From Amoebophrya sp. AT5.2 (taxonomy: Eukaryota > Sar > Dinophyceae > Syndiniales > Amoebophryaceae): a stretch of 12,828 bases of DNA. The notes below the pieces were generated by a model that made no database searches, was not told the origin of the DNA, and worked only from the letters and a program-made list of their open reading frames with translations. The stretch is from positions 1-12,828 of the forward strand of contig RXOD01005702.1 in the NCBI GenBank assembly GCA_005223375.1. The letters run 5' to 3'. The translations under genes and the position numbers were made by a program. Below, one piece after another: positions 6,901-12,828 of the stretch (position 1 is the first letter of the stretch; each line of letters starts with the position of its first letter).

Positions 6901-9900
6901 GCAAAAATGCCTGCCGCTCTCGCCCACGAACTGGAGTACGAATTCTATCCTGATGAAGATTTCATCGAGGTCATTGAAGATCGGGGAGGAGTAATAGTTT
7001 TTGAAGATCCACCGGATCAGGGGAATGAAGCGCCGCAGCAAGCAGTGCCGGGTATTGGCCCGACAGCCGCGTCGTCAGCCGTTCCTGTAGCCGCACCGGG
7101 AGAACCAAATAGCTCCTCTGAAGACAACCGCCGATCGACAGGAGCACCCGATGGAGAGGGACACCTTTTTGCTCGCCGTCCGAAGCGACGCGACGTTTTC
7201 ACTGCTGTGCGCGGTGGAATCTCGACGCATCGCCACGCCGGAGTCGGGGAGAGCAGAAACAGCTACGACTGCGCAACGTGCGGTCGAAGTTTTACGTCTC
7301 TTCGACGATACGTTCAGCACTGCGGGCGGTGTACTGGTTCCCTGCAGAGTAACGCGCGGAGAGGAAAGCGAACCAGGGTTAGCTTTGACAACAGTCCACC
7401 CGACATGCTGTTGGGGTTGAGGCAAAACCCTCGTTTTGATACTCCCTATAGCGATCTTCACAGCAGCATGAGCGAGGAGCAGCGCCAGGTGCAGAGCAAC
7501 TCGAACATTGAAGACCGTCAGTACCCCAGCTTCATTCAACCAGCCGGACAGGGTCTTGCGGGATCGCACGGCGACCAGGACGAAGAAGTAGCTCCCCCTC
7601 CTGCAAAGCATTTGCGCCGCATGCAGGGGAACCTCGCCTCCGTGGTATGTGAAGATGTTGAAGATGCTGAGATGTTTCAAGAATCCTGGGGACCAGGAGA
7701 CCTGCAAGTACGGGAAGCTGACGCTGTTTCTTTTCCGATTCCGCCACCGAATCCTGGCGGGGCCGCAAGCAGTGCACAAACCGCTACGACGCCGCGTGAA
7801 GAGCGGTATCTCCGGCGGCGCGCGCGCCTTGACGGTTTGCCAATGCGTCTAGGGGCATTTCAGCGGAGGAAGCAGCGCGCACTGGAAATGTTTGACGACG
7901 ATCTGGAAGAGGAAGTATATCCACCGCCGGCACGGTCGTATCGATCGCGACGCACCGGCGAGGAGCTTTTGCTTCCACCTGAATCTTCTGAGGAGGACGA
8001 GCACGATACCTCGCAGGCGCGGATTCGCAGTCGCAATTACCGCACGCACGAGGGACGTCACTACTGCACCTTTTCCAGTGCTGAGCAGACCAAGGGGTCA
8101 AAGGTACCAGTGCATATTCCAAAGGGAGAACTACTGTTTGCAGGTGGTCGTGCGCATCCGAACCTGCTGCACGCCATGGAGCAGTCCCCAACGGATATGA
8201 GGATAGAGCTGACCGACGGCAAAGTTTTTCTGGTAGAAAATGAAGATCTGCCGGACTGCGATGTGATCCGTGGTCTAGACTTCTCTGTACTGCCCGAAAT
8301 TGAGCTGCGGTTGCGGAAGAGCGATTCGGGGAGGCAAATACATCGTTTGATGTACGGGCCGAACGACATTTTGTTTCTCTTCTCGCAGTTATTGAACGGC
8401 AGAGATATTCACGACGCAGTGAATGTTAAAGACAACCGCGACATCAAGTACGTTGTTACCGAAAGTCACTGCTTCCGGCACAAGGTAACAGGAACGCTGC
8501 CGCCAGGCCGCAAAGTTTTTCTGCGGTGGAGTGAGACGCAGTCGCCCCTGTTCATCAAGGAAGCAGCCGCAAGGGAGGAAGATCCAGATTCGTGGACCTG
8601 CGTGCTCTACCACGAAGTCGCCACCGACGGGCACGCCGCCATGGAAACTTTCACGGCGGGGTCGAAAACAGGTACAGTCGTAGTCAAGATGGAGGAAGCA
8701 ATCAAGTTGGGCTTCATCACCTACGGGTACGCGGCGATTTCAAAGGAGATGCGCTCCGTTTTCAACCACGACATCTTCGGTTCCGAAACCTTTTCTGCAG
8801 AGCAGCTTCGCAAGGAGGGCCGTAACACAGTAACATCCCGTATGTTACTGGTTATCAAGGTCTGTCGACTTACCGGAGCAATTCTCAAGTGCAAGGCCAG
8901 GTGGATTACCCAGGGTTTCAAGGACAAAAGATACCACCGGTCCACCGCGACGCCGGCGAAAAGATCGCACACGATCTCCGATGCGACGGTGGTGCTGTTG
9001 GCGCAGTTCTACCTGTCCATCGACGCGGCGGCTTCACTGGCGGACGTGCTGGAGGCGTTTCTTCGGGGGAAGAGGATGATGAACCTCTACGCCACCCGCG
9101 AAGATGTGGAGATTTTTTGTTTAATCCCCGACTGCCTCCAGAACCTGCACGTCAAGGGGTTGCCGATCCTCGGACAGGCGCGTCTTCTCCTGAAGGCGTT
9201 ATATGGACAGAAGGACGCCCCCTTCGCCTGGGAAGAAACGCTTTGGGATTTGAGCCGAGCAGTTGGCTACACGCAGTCACTGTGTGACCCTTCGCTCTGG
9301 CTCTACTTCCCCAACAGTTTCGAGCTGCAGCTGATGAAGAGGGGAGACGAGGTCACGCGGAAGTACTACTTCGACAAAGTAAAGGAGCTGACGCAGGTGC
9401 CAAAGACCGACATCCAGAGGCGCGTCAAGCTGCTCGAGCACAAGGCGGAGGAGCGGGCAATAACTTTGGTGCCGAATCAGCAGGACAAGTCCCTGGCGAA
9501 TCCGAACTCCATTGTTTTGAACAGCCAGCTCCTACCTCATCAGCAGGGCGTAGTAGACCCTATAGGGGCTTATGGAGTTCATGTAGACGATCTCCTCAAC
9601 GGTGGAAAGTTATTGTACCACCTGCGGGTGATGGTGATGTGCGAGTCGCTGGAGCTTGGCAGTTTCACGGTCCTGCGGCCGGGGGTGCGGGATAGTTACA
9701 TCGGAAGAGAAGTTTCTGTTCTTCCGGCGGTCATCGACCAGTACCGCACTTGGTTGCATCTCGAGGCCAACAGGGAGCAGCATCAGGAGAGTGGCTTGGT
9801 GCTTCCGGAAGGCGCAGTAGTAAAGCCGTCAGAACAAGAACTTGCTGCAGCTGAGGCGCGCTCCGGGGTCACGCGGGACATGGAACCGCACGAGTATCCG

Positions 9901-12813
9901 GAATCGGAAAAGATTCCGTATGACCCAATTTTCATGGGTGAGAACTGCTGCCAGGTGGAGCCAATCACGTACCACTTCGCGCAGGAAATCTACGCGCAGA
10001 AGATTCTTCCGATCACGCAGCAGGAGACGGAGGAGTTCTTTCGCGCTAGGCAGCGCGCGGGAGGAAATAAGTGGTTGCAAAAACAAGTAAAAAGCCCTTT
10101 TAAGGGTCGTTGCGGCGAACTGATCTGGCTGAAGGCGAGCGGAGTTATAGCTTCTTCTGTCTCTACGCTGGCCGGGGGGTCGCACAAGGCAGACCAATGC
10201 ACGCTGTACTCGGAAGTCGAAGACTACGTCAACGACATAAGCAGCGTGATAGAATTGAGTCAGACGAAGGGTTTTAATACCTTGCGCGTCCACAAATTGG
10301 GCGAGCTGGGAAGCCTCTTCGCCTGTGGGACGGCGGATGCGGGAGCCACAAGGACGGGGGGCGTCACGTTTCTGGCGTCCAAGAACGTACCGCGCGTGAC
10401 ACCCATGTCCTTCTGGAGCAAGCTGCCAAAACGAGTATTTTCCTCGAGTACGGGGATTGAGATCCTGGCACAGAAGCTCATGTCTTCGGAGTTGGTGTAT
10501 CTGTTGCAACTCTTGTTCGACCTGGCGTTGGCGCGCATAGGGAGAGCAATTTTGCAGGTGACGGACTCGAAGAACATGCTCGGCGAACCGTCCGAGCGGA
10601 ATTTGAAACCAGACTTTCAAAGTCTGGCGAATTTAATACGCGGACGACTACTCGCACTACGACACGGGCCCGGAGCTAAAATGCCGGCGGATGCCTTAAC
10701 AAAAGCCATCCGGGAAGGACAGGTCTGGCTCTTGCACATGCTGGCGAATTTCGGGTTGCTGGACGTCGCGATCTGGGACATAATTCAGGAACATATCGAT
10801 CAGCAGCTGCGTCAGGACGCGGACCGGATCGCGCTTCTGAAGGCTGACCTCGAGGAGGACGACGACAGTAATTCCAGCGAGGGAATGGAGTATGTAGAGG
10901 GCGAAGGCAGACTTTTGAGTACCACTGGAGCAGCGCCATCGGCAAATGCTGGCGTTCCCCCCGCAAACAGCAACATCGACTACTGGGAGGAGGACTCGTG
11001 CACAGCAACATGGGTTCACTTGTGCCCCCGGACCACGTTCGTGTCGCCGGTGTCGCCGCTGTTCGATGTGCAGAGGGCGAACGACGTTTTTACCGAGCGC
11101 CGAGACACTGAGTACTCGTTCTGCAACCAGGACGATTCAGCTGCGGTCGAGCGAGTAGCCGACAGCTGGAAAATAAAACAAAATCGAAACCGCCCGGCAG
11201 AAACAACCGGGAAGCGGATGTGGACAGGGCGCACGACGTTTCACAAGGCCCTGACATACTTCAACCAGAACGTGTTGCCCCGCACTTACCAGAAGCCGCG
11301 GGGGCAGTTTACCTGCAGTATGACAGGAGGGAAGGTTGTTGATGCCACTGCGGACTACTGGGAAGAGGATGACAGCACCGTAACGCTGCATCATCCCCGG
11401 AAGCGACAGGCACTGTTCACGCCTGTGTCCAAGATGGTGTCCGAGGAGAAGGCACGCGAATTTTTGGACAGCCGAAGGCGGACGGAGTATGTGTTCGACG
11501 ACGATGAAGCGAAGCAGCGAGAGGTGAAGGAGGACAGCTGGCGCTTTCCGAAGAAGCTGTCCCACGCGCGAATCGACAAATCACGCACGTGGACGGGAAA
11601 AGCGGTTTTCTTCAAAAGGCCGAACCGGGTCGGGGTTTCTGTTCTACGTCCGGGTCCGACACCAGCTTCGACAAACGTCGCTACGCAATCGGCCGTCGCG
11701 AAGCCGTACTGTGATACTAAATTTTTGTCAACGTCGAGTTCTGCGTCGCAGGCAAAGGCAAAGTCTATTTCTACTACCACCACCTCTGGAGGAAAGAACA
11801 AAGGCTTCAACATGCCCTCGAGTACTGCTCCTGGTCGAAAGGCGGAGCAGGAAAGAGGGCGCAAGACACTGCAGGTGAACAAGTCCTCGGGAAAGGGCCC
11901 AGCGGCAGGACGCGCTGGTGCTGATCTTCTGGCGACGGCGACTGGTGACGCTTTTGGAAAGCCAACTGCGGCTGCGGGAAAGAGTTCCTCTTCTGCTGCC
12001 GTACTTGCAACTATTTGTGAAGGACCAGTCAAGGCTACCACAGCAGCTGCAGCTACGACTACAACAACTACAGCGACGGGTTATCGACCGGAAAAAGAAA
12101 TTATCGGTATTAGAAAATCCACAAACCGGACCGATACCCCGGCGCCAGCTACCACGGCGGCCATTTCCGGCCCACGTTCGGGACCTTTTGTCCATCCGGC
12201 GCCAGTTTCTGCACTGGCTGGATCATCTTTGGGCTTCCCCTCTCCGTGGGATCCTGGTTATCCGCTACCCCCCTCAGTCCTTTACACCACGCAGCCGCTG
12301 CCGCAGTTTCAGCATTTGCCCCAGCTGCAGCCTACACCGCTGCAGTTTGGGCCGAGTTTGCGGGAGCAGGAGTGTGCTGCAAGCGCACAGCGGTGGGCCC
12401 CTGCGGCGTCTGCTGTTGCTCCAATGCGAGGGCGCACCCTGCATCGTTCTCCTCTGCCGGAGGCGACGCAGGTCCACACTGGCCCGAAGTACCCCAGTCT
12501 GCTTTCTACATGCTCACCGTTTCCCACTGGCAATTTCAAGCATTGGGAATCGCGGGCGCAGGGCGCTGCCGCGACGGTGGAGAGTGTTCTTCCTGCACAG
12601 ATCTTTGAGGTTGCGGAAGACAACTGCGTCAGGCGTGTTCTTGGTCATTCTGCGGAGCGTGTGGACAAGCCAACAGGCGAAGCAGTGCGACAGCAAGCAG
12701 GAAATGAAAATATCTGCAGTTTGTGGTCCCCATCTGATCGCGTTCGTTCTCGTTCTGAACGCGCCCAGTCTGTGCCACGACAGGAAAGGCAGAGCAAGTT
12801 AGTTATTCAGTAG
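3940..12813 (+). CDS. pol: Giant copia-type Pol polyprotein (PR-IN-RT-RNase H plus extension)
   Basis: The frame is open for 2957 codons after the gag TGA; residues are numbered here from codon 3940. Order: Ser-rich duplicated N terminus; aspartic protease (D371, LLG 453-455); integrase (H618, C641/C644, D673-D732-E768, SH3-like C-terminal domain about 936-990); C2HC finger 1111-1131; a long charged linker; RT (KARW about 1652-1655, D1702, D1883-D1884); RNase H (D2133, E2174, D2209, D2251); then about 700 residues with a duplicated domain and a P/A/T-rich tail ending at TAG 12811. A usual copia Pol part is near 1000 residues. Expression is either by TGA readthrough as Gag-Pol or by starting at ATG 4138, the first ATG and in ideal Kozak context. 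Apart from protease DSC for DSG and a lost first His in the integrase zinc site, the catalytic residues look intact. Long linkers are probably cleaved by the protease. Confidence 0.92.
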   Translation, partial: SSSKRKLNSSGSAHCTAAGQKLVVHIELGPTEECEHKHDSTKPQIPKIVISSDAKDNAGGSTGDATMKSSNTSSYPALSSSSSQQSVQDVSMGKSEASLPANQVRAPGKQVQFSDPAASSKTGPKTRSSSNFSYPAMPPSSSGRSAPDVSMRSNAPDPAAQKQVPGKRVRISTSSDAAKTRKVDEEKKLFGSDSISSGIPDYNSVSDFARSTNFPRESNTSSTSDMIEVDLDPRETNMLHRLNTSNNANSSRPAVQEQQEHSYQQEPEIDADSVRLHNSSDPLQVPGGDSSDPLPVPGGDLQLPVPPRGAADLIRRVAPHTHLHEAVFATSAVHGRYQCGTFRPEYNTKLSSILLTQRSAAEKTSGSAGLDSCASHNTMPESVWSNIAHLNPGARQEVTPVRFGSIASEREAMDCPTANTEGEQFFTVDGHEQVLCDTFAIVDGGSVATFPVLLGLPFWYKYGCVLSYKDLPPTAELGGIKYFLKDEPIAMLGISFVSRDAAQGRWKPPAPCRLFYTDSSVQSFVQGMINLTSFTAGGCKWSFPIVPKPKQQSAAVFLSSIEQDHEMESLLDAADEAVGSAAADQVSSDGEMVIDPAEAARIRELYQFLEGERRALGHGKSAEMLFSGEELQVLQDIRANCRICAGLDHVQEQRQRGALQQWAIGPNLKWMIDLLYTKIGVLVKILDACTRMKIYELCDARLGDGGRTGSAIKCYLRAKRLLGGCPAEMFWDIGSEFVSAKFKKTISVDNVLGHAIGFKAWNRISKLEGSNHSDKKRVYRALTPPFEPYLEYFLWNLAQHKIEEEVFDYDWEALLEDLVDIKPDSGEEPEIYELKTLVVQEMEYQANHVPMLNTTIAPQNAHTGTFRRGIRDWEEQLEEMQGGWAMEEGEIDVFMRRNARIQEACREVVREKDVELLGRRRELVGRCYARGSDIDNFTVGEAVLVRRPVTGKFKRWMGGIVEAVNPVGRTLDVRHGSRVQAYVASDVAKMPAALAHELEYEFYPDEDFIEVIEDRGGVIVFEDPPDQGNEAPQQAVPGIGPTAASSAVPVAAPGEPNSSSEDNRRSTGAPDGEGHLFARRPKRRDVFTAVRGGISTHRHAGVGESRNSYDCATCGRSFTSLRRYVQHCGRCTGSLQSNARRGKRTRVSFDNSPPDMLLGLRQNPRFDTPYSDLHSSMSEEQRQVQSNSNIEDRQYPSFIQPAGQGLAGSHGDQDEEVAPPPAKHLRRMQGNLASVVCEDVEDAEMFQESWGPGDLQVREADAVSFPIPPPNPGGAASSAQTATTPREERYLRRRARLDGLPMRLGAFQRRKQRALEMFDDDLEEEVYPPPARSYRSRRTGEELLLPPESSEEDEHDTSQARIRSRNYRTHEGRHYCTFSSAEQTKGSKVPVHIPKGELLFAGGRAHPNLLHAMEQSPTDMRIELTDGKVFLVENEDLPDCDVIRGLDFSVLPEIELRLRKSDSGRQIHRLMYGPNDILFLFSQLLNGRDIHDAVNVKDNRDIKYVVTESHCFRHKVTGTLPPGRKVFLRWSETQSPLFIKEAAAREEDPDSWTCVLYHEVATDGHAAMETFTAGSKTGTVVVKMEEAIKLGFITYGYAAISKEMRSVFNHDIFGSETFSAEQLRKEGRNTVTSRMLLVIKVCRLTGAILKCKARWITQGFKDKRYHRSTATPAKRSHTISDATVVLLAQFYLSIDAAASLADVLEAFLRGKRMMNLYATREDVEIFCLIPDCLQNLHVKGLPILGQARLLLKALYGQKDAPFAWEETLWDLSRAVGYTQSLCDPSLWLYFPNSFELQLMKRGDEVTRKYYFDKVKELTQVPKTDIQRRVKLLEHKAEERAITLVPNQQDKSLANPNSIVLNSQLLPHQQGVVDPIGAYGVHVDDLLNGGKLLYHLRVMVMCESLELGSFTVLRPGVRDSYIGREVSVLPAVIDQYRTWLHLEANREQHQESGLVLPEGAVVKPSEQELAAAEARSGVTRDMEPHEYPESEKIPYDPIFMGENCCQVEPITYHFAQEIYAQKILPITQQETEEFFRARQRAGGNKWLQKQVKSPFKGRCGELIWLKASGVIASSVSTLAGGSHKADQCTLYSEVEDYVNDISSVIELSQTKGFNTLRVHKLGELGSLFACGTADAGATRTGGVTFLASKNVPRVTPMSFWSKLPKRVFSSSTGIEILAQKLMSSELVYLLQLLFDLALARIGRAILQVTDSKNMLGEPSERNLKPDFQSLANLIRGRLLALRHGPGAKMPADALTKAIREGQVWLLHMLANFGLLDVAIWDIIQEHIDQQLRQDADRIALLKADLEEDDDSNSSEGMEYVEGEGRLLSTTGAAPSANAGVPPANSNIDYWEEDSCTATWVHLCPRTTFVSPVSPLFDVQRANDVFTERRDTEYSFCNQDDSAAVERVADSWKIKQNRNRPAETTGKRMWTGRTTFHKALTYFNQNVLPRTYQKPRGQFTCSMTGGKVVDATADYWEEDDSTVTLHHPRKRQALFTPVSKMVSEEKAREFLDSRRRTEYVFDDDEAKQREVKEDSWRFPKKLSHARIDKSRTWTGKAVFFKRPNRVGVSVLRPGPTPASTNVATQSAVAKPYCDTKFLSTSSSASQAKAKSISTTTTSGGKNKGFNMPSSTAPGRKAEQERGRKTLQVNKSSGKGPAAGRAGADLLATATGDAFGKPTAAAGKSSSSAAVLATICEGPVKATTAAAATTTTTTATGYRPEKEIIGIRKSTNRTDTPAPATTAAISGPRSGPFVHPAPVSALAGSSLGFPSPWDPGYPLPPSVLYTTQPLPQFQHLPQLQPTPLQFGPSLREQECAASAQRWAPAASAVAPMRGRTLHRSPLPEATQVHTGPKYPSLLSTCSPFPTGNFKHWESRAQGAAATVESVLPAQIFEVAEDNCVRRVLGHSAERVDKPTGEAVRQQAGNENICSLWSPSDRVRSRSERAQSVPRQERQSKLVIQ
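4132..4141 (+). promoter_or_regulatory. Kozak-consensus ATG inside the pol frame
   Basis: GCCACCATGA surrounds the first ATG (4138-4140) of the pol frame, 199 bases after the gag stop. The six bases before the ATG match the full Kozak consensus. It could allow a Gag-free Pol by internal initiation, reinitiation or a spliced RNA. All recognised domains lie downstream of it. Confidence 0.4.
4141..4494 (+). repeat. Ser-rich tandem duplication at the Pol N terminus
   Basis: Two adjacent copies about 59 codons long (4141-4317 and 4318-4494) share the pattern SSN-x-SYPA, a Ser run, S-xx-DVSM, and PGK-x-V-x-(F/I)S. The second copy ends with a basic KTRK segment. The sequence is low complexity and probably disordered. 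It lies before the protease, where a linker or Gag-Pol junction is expected. The duplication is clear in protein and partly in DNA (for example TCGTCGTC tracts and TATCC(A/G)GC). Confidence 0.7.
4774..4839 (+). repeat. Two-copy 33-base tandem repeat
   Basis: Copies at 4774-4806 and 4807-4839 differ at only three positions and encode SSDPLQVPGGD then SSDPLPVPGGD. The length is a multiple of three, so the frame is kept. It lies in the disordered linker before the protease and looks like a recent slippage duplication. Confidence 0.85.
5029..5352 (+). other. Aspartic protease domain (DSC variant)
   Basis: LDSCASHNTM (D at 5050) aligns with the copia protease active-site LDSGASxH. The second hydrophobic-Gly motif is VLLGLPF (Gly codon 5302), followed by WYKYG, as in retropepsins. 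The spacing of about 84 residues between Asp and this motif is normal for the fold. The glycine after DS is replaced by Cys (TGC at 5056-5058). One base change would restore Gly, so this may be a private mutation or a lineage trait. The role is to cleave Gag-Pol. Confidence 0.72.
5755..6912 (+). other. Integrase domain, DD(35)E, with SH3-like C-terminal domain
   Basis: The zinc site keeps LGHGKS (His codon 5791) and CRIC (codons 5860 and 5869), equivalent to copia RLGHPS...CxxC, but the first His is Arg (codon 5776). The core shows LKWMIDLLY (D 5956), WDIGSEFVSAKF (D 6133) and KLEGSNHSDKK (E 6241). There are exactly 35 residues between the second Asp and Glu. The C-terminal part (about 6745-6909) reads FTVGEAVLVRR, MGGIVEAV, LDVRHG and YVASDV, an SH3-like barrel as in other integrases. 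It inserts element cDNA into the genome. Confidence 0.85.
7270..7332 (+). other. C2HC zinc finger between integrase and RT
   Basis: The motif is C-x2-C-x3-F-x5-Y-x2-H-x3-C (Cys codons 7270, 7279; His 7318; Cys 7330). It is the classical C2H2 spacing with the last His replaced by Cys. A basic cluster, RRGKRTR, follows at once and could bind nucleic acid or act in nuclear import. Copia polyproteins do not normally carry such a finger here. The role may be DNA targeting or RNA binding; unknown. Confidence 0.7.
7333..8700 (+). other. Long charged linker between zinc finger and RT
   Basis: About 450 codons separate the finger from recognisable RT. The first half is low complexity, rich in Arg, Glu, Pro and Ser, with a basic cluster (RRRARL...RRKQR, about 7815-7886) and an acidic run (SSEEDEHD, about 7987-8010). 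From about 8040 the sequence becomes more ordered (RTHEGRHYCTF, VPVHIPKGELL, LTDGKVFLVENEDLPD, VFLRW) and may form a folded domain I do not recognise. It is in frame and open throughout. Confidence 0.55.
8701..9800 (+). other. Reverse transcriptase domain, Ty1/copia type, with palm insertion
   Basis: KCKARWITQGFKD (8890 on) matches copia KARLVAKGF. LADVLEAFLRGK (D 9043) matches LxQxDVxxAFLxG. ALYGQKDAPFAWEETL (from 9196) matches LYGLKQAPRAW. CDPSLW (D 9286) matches the copia S/A-D-x-C-L motif, and GVHVDDLLNGG (DD 9586-9591) matches YVDDML. The three catalytic Asp are present; the usual Tyr before VDD is His. There are 100 residues between D 9286 and the VDD, against about 20 in usual copia, so an insertion of roughly 75-80 residues sits in the palm. 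It copies element RNA to DNA. Confidence 0.88.
10090..10713 (+). other. RT connection and RNase H domain
   Basis: FKGRCGELIWL (from about 10099) corresponds to the copia Y-x-G-x-L-x-Y-L segment. The RNase H residues follow: TADAGA (D 10336), SSSTGIEILA (E 10459), VTDSKNM (D 10564) and PADALTKAI (D 10690). This gives a complete D-E-D-D set, with SxxSTxxE and ADALTK as in copia. The domain degrades RNA in the hybrid during cDNA synthesis. Confidence 0.85.
10978..11247 (+). repeat. C-terminal duplicated domain, copy 1 (90 aa)
   Basis: The copy begins DYWEEDSCTAT, continues with FVSPVS, RRDTEYSF and ADSWK, and ends MWTGRTTFHK. These anchors recur in the same order in copy 2, 375 bases downstream. 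The domain has Trp/Tyr anchors and charged spacers. I recognise no known family. It lies after RNase H, where some LTR elements carry env-like ORFs, but there is no signal peptide or membrane segment. Confidence 0.8.
11353..11616 (+). repeat. C-terminal duplicated domain, copy 2 (88 aa)
   Basis: The copy begins DYWEEDDSTVT, continues with LFTPVS, RRRTEYVF and EDSWR, and ends TWTGKAVFFK. It keeps all anchors of copy 1 with only a 2-residue length difference, while the residues between are diverged. The duplication is therefore old and the anchors look selected. The linker between copies (11248-11352) is Gln/Pro/Arg-rich. Confidence 0.8.
11617..12810 (+). other. Low-complexity P/A/T/S-rich C-terminal tail of Pol
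   Basis: The final 398 codons are rich in Ser, Ala, Thr, Pro, Gln and Lys, with Ser/Lys patches (about 11740-11900), a Thr run (about 12055-12078) and a Pro/Leu/Gln segment (about 12240-12360). The last 60 residues become charged (VRRVLGHSAERVDKP...), ending at TAG 12811. It is probably disordered. A second frame is also open over much of this stretch but lacks an early ATG. Function unknown. Confidence 0.6.
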
Positions 12814-12828
12814 CAGGAACTCACTGGG

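Larger units (their letters stand above)
1..12828 (+). mobile_element. Giant Ty1/copia-type LTR retrotransposon, LTR borders unresolved
   Basis: One element appears to fill the window: leader, two small ORFs, gag, an in-frame TGA, and a giant pol. The order protease, integrase, reverse transcriptase, RNase H is that of Ty1/copia, not Ty3/gypsy, and the RNase H ends in ADALTK, a copia hallmark. Typical copia elements are about 5-6 kb with a Pol part near 1000 residues; here the coding part alone exceeds 11 kb. There is no frameshift and only one premature stop (the gag TGA), which suggests a recent and perhaps competent copy. The 5' LTR probably lies within or before bases 1-715. The 3' LTR must start after the TAG at 12811-12813, so terminal repeats and target-site duplication cannot be checked here. 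Confidence 0.9.

Noticed and set aside
9829..10620. Antisense open frame of 263 codons
   Set aside because: It lies opposite the RT/RNase H region, whose sense motifs are unmistakable. Similar antisense frames occur at 7075-7779, 3846-4535 and 11391-12041, so this is a property of codon use here.
11918..12802. Overlapping 294-codon frame within the Pol tail
   Set aside because: It starts at GTG with no ATG until near its end, is Arg/Leu-rich, and is explained by the low-stop composition of the GC-rich tail.
10720..12810. Envelope-like gene in the 3' position
   Set aside because: No signal peptide, hydrophobic membrane segment or Cys-rich ectodomain is visible, and the frame is continuous with pol.

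Overview
The window is almost entirely one large LTR-type retrotransposon of the Ty1/copia (Pseudoviridae-like) order. The pol reading frame carries, in order, an aspartic protease, an integrase with an exact DD(35)E triad, a reverse transcriptase with DVxxAFLxG and VDD motifs, and an RNase H ending in the copia-typical ADALTK. Integrase before RT fixes the copia order. The host is a eukaryote. The W in KARW of the RT, the GC-rich coding sequence and the element's size suggest a protist, possibly an alveolate or dinoflagellate-like alga, but this is a guess: no host gene is present.

Layout. Bases 1-715 are AT-richer, hold no supported gene, and probably contain LTR or promoter sequence; both LTR borders are unresolved. 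Bases 740-1031 form a leader with no ATG. Two small ORFs follow (1032-1247, 71 aa; 1264-1533, 89 aa), both looking like small SH3/Tudor-like barrel proteins. Gag follows (1555-3939, 794 aa), with an N-myristoylation-type N terminus, long coiled coils, a helical capsid-like region and one unusual CCCH zinc motif. Gag ends at a single TGA. The same frame then stays open for 2957 codons to a TAG at 12811-12813. The window ends 15 bases later, so the 3' LTR lies outside.

How the parts may work together. Gag would assemble the particle. Pol would be made either by readthrough of the TGA, which has a strong hairpin about 30 bases downstream, or from an ATG in ideal Kozak context at 4138. PR, IN, RT and RNase H then process, copy and integrate the element. 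The polyprotein is far larger than a usual copia Pol. It carries a Ser-rich N-terminal duplication, a C2HC zinc finger between IN and RT, an insertion inside the RT palm, and an approximately 700-residue extension after RNase H.

The most novel-looking parts are the approximately 90-residue domain of unknown function present twice in the C-terminal extension, the two small SH3-like ORFs ahead of gag, and the stop-codon arrangement. The frame is intact over more than 11 kb and nearly every catalytic residue is present, which suggests a young, possibly active copy. The exception is protease DSG to DSC. All functional statements rest on motif recognition by eye; no search was run.
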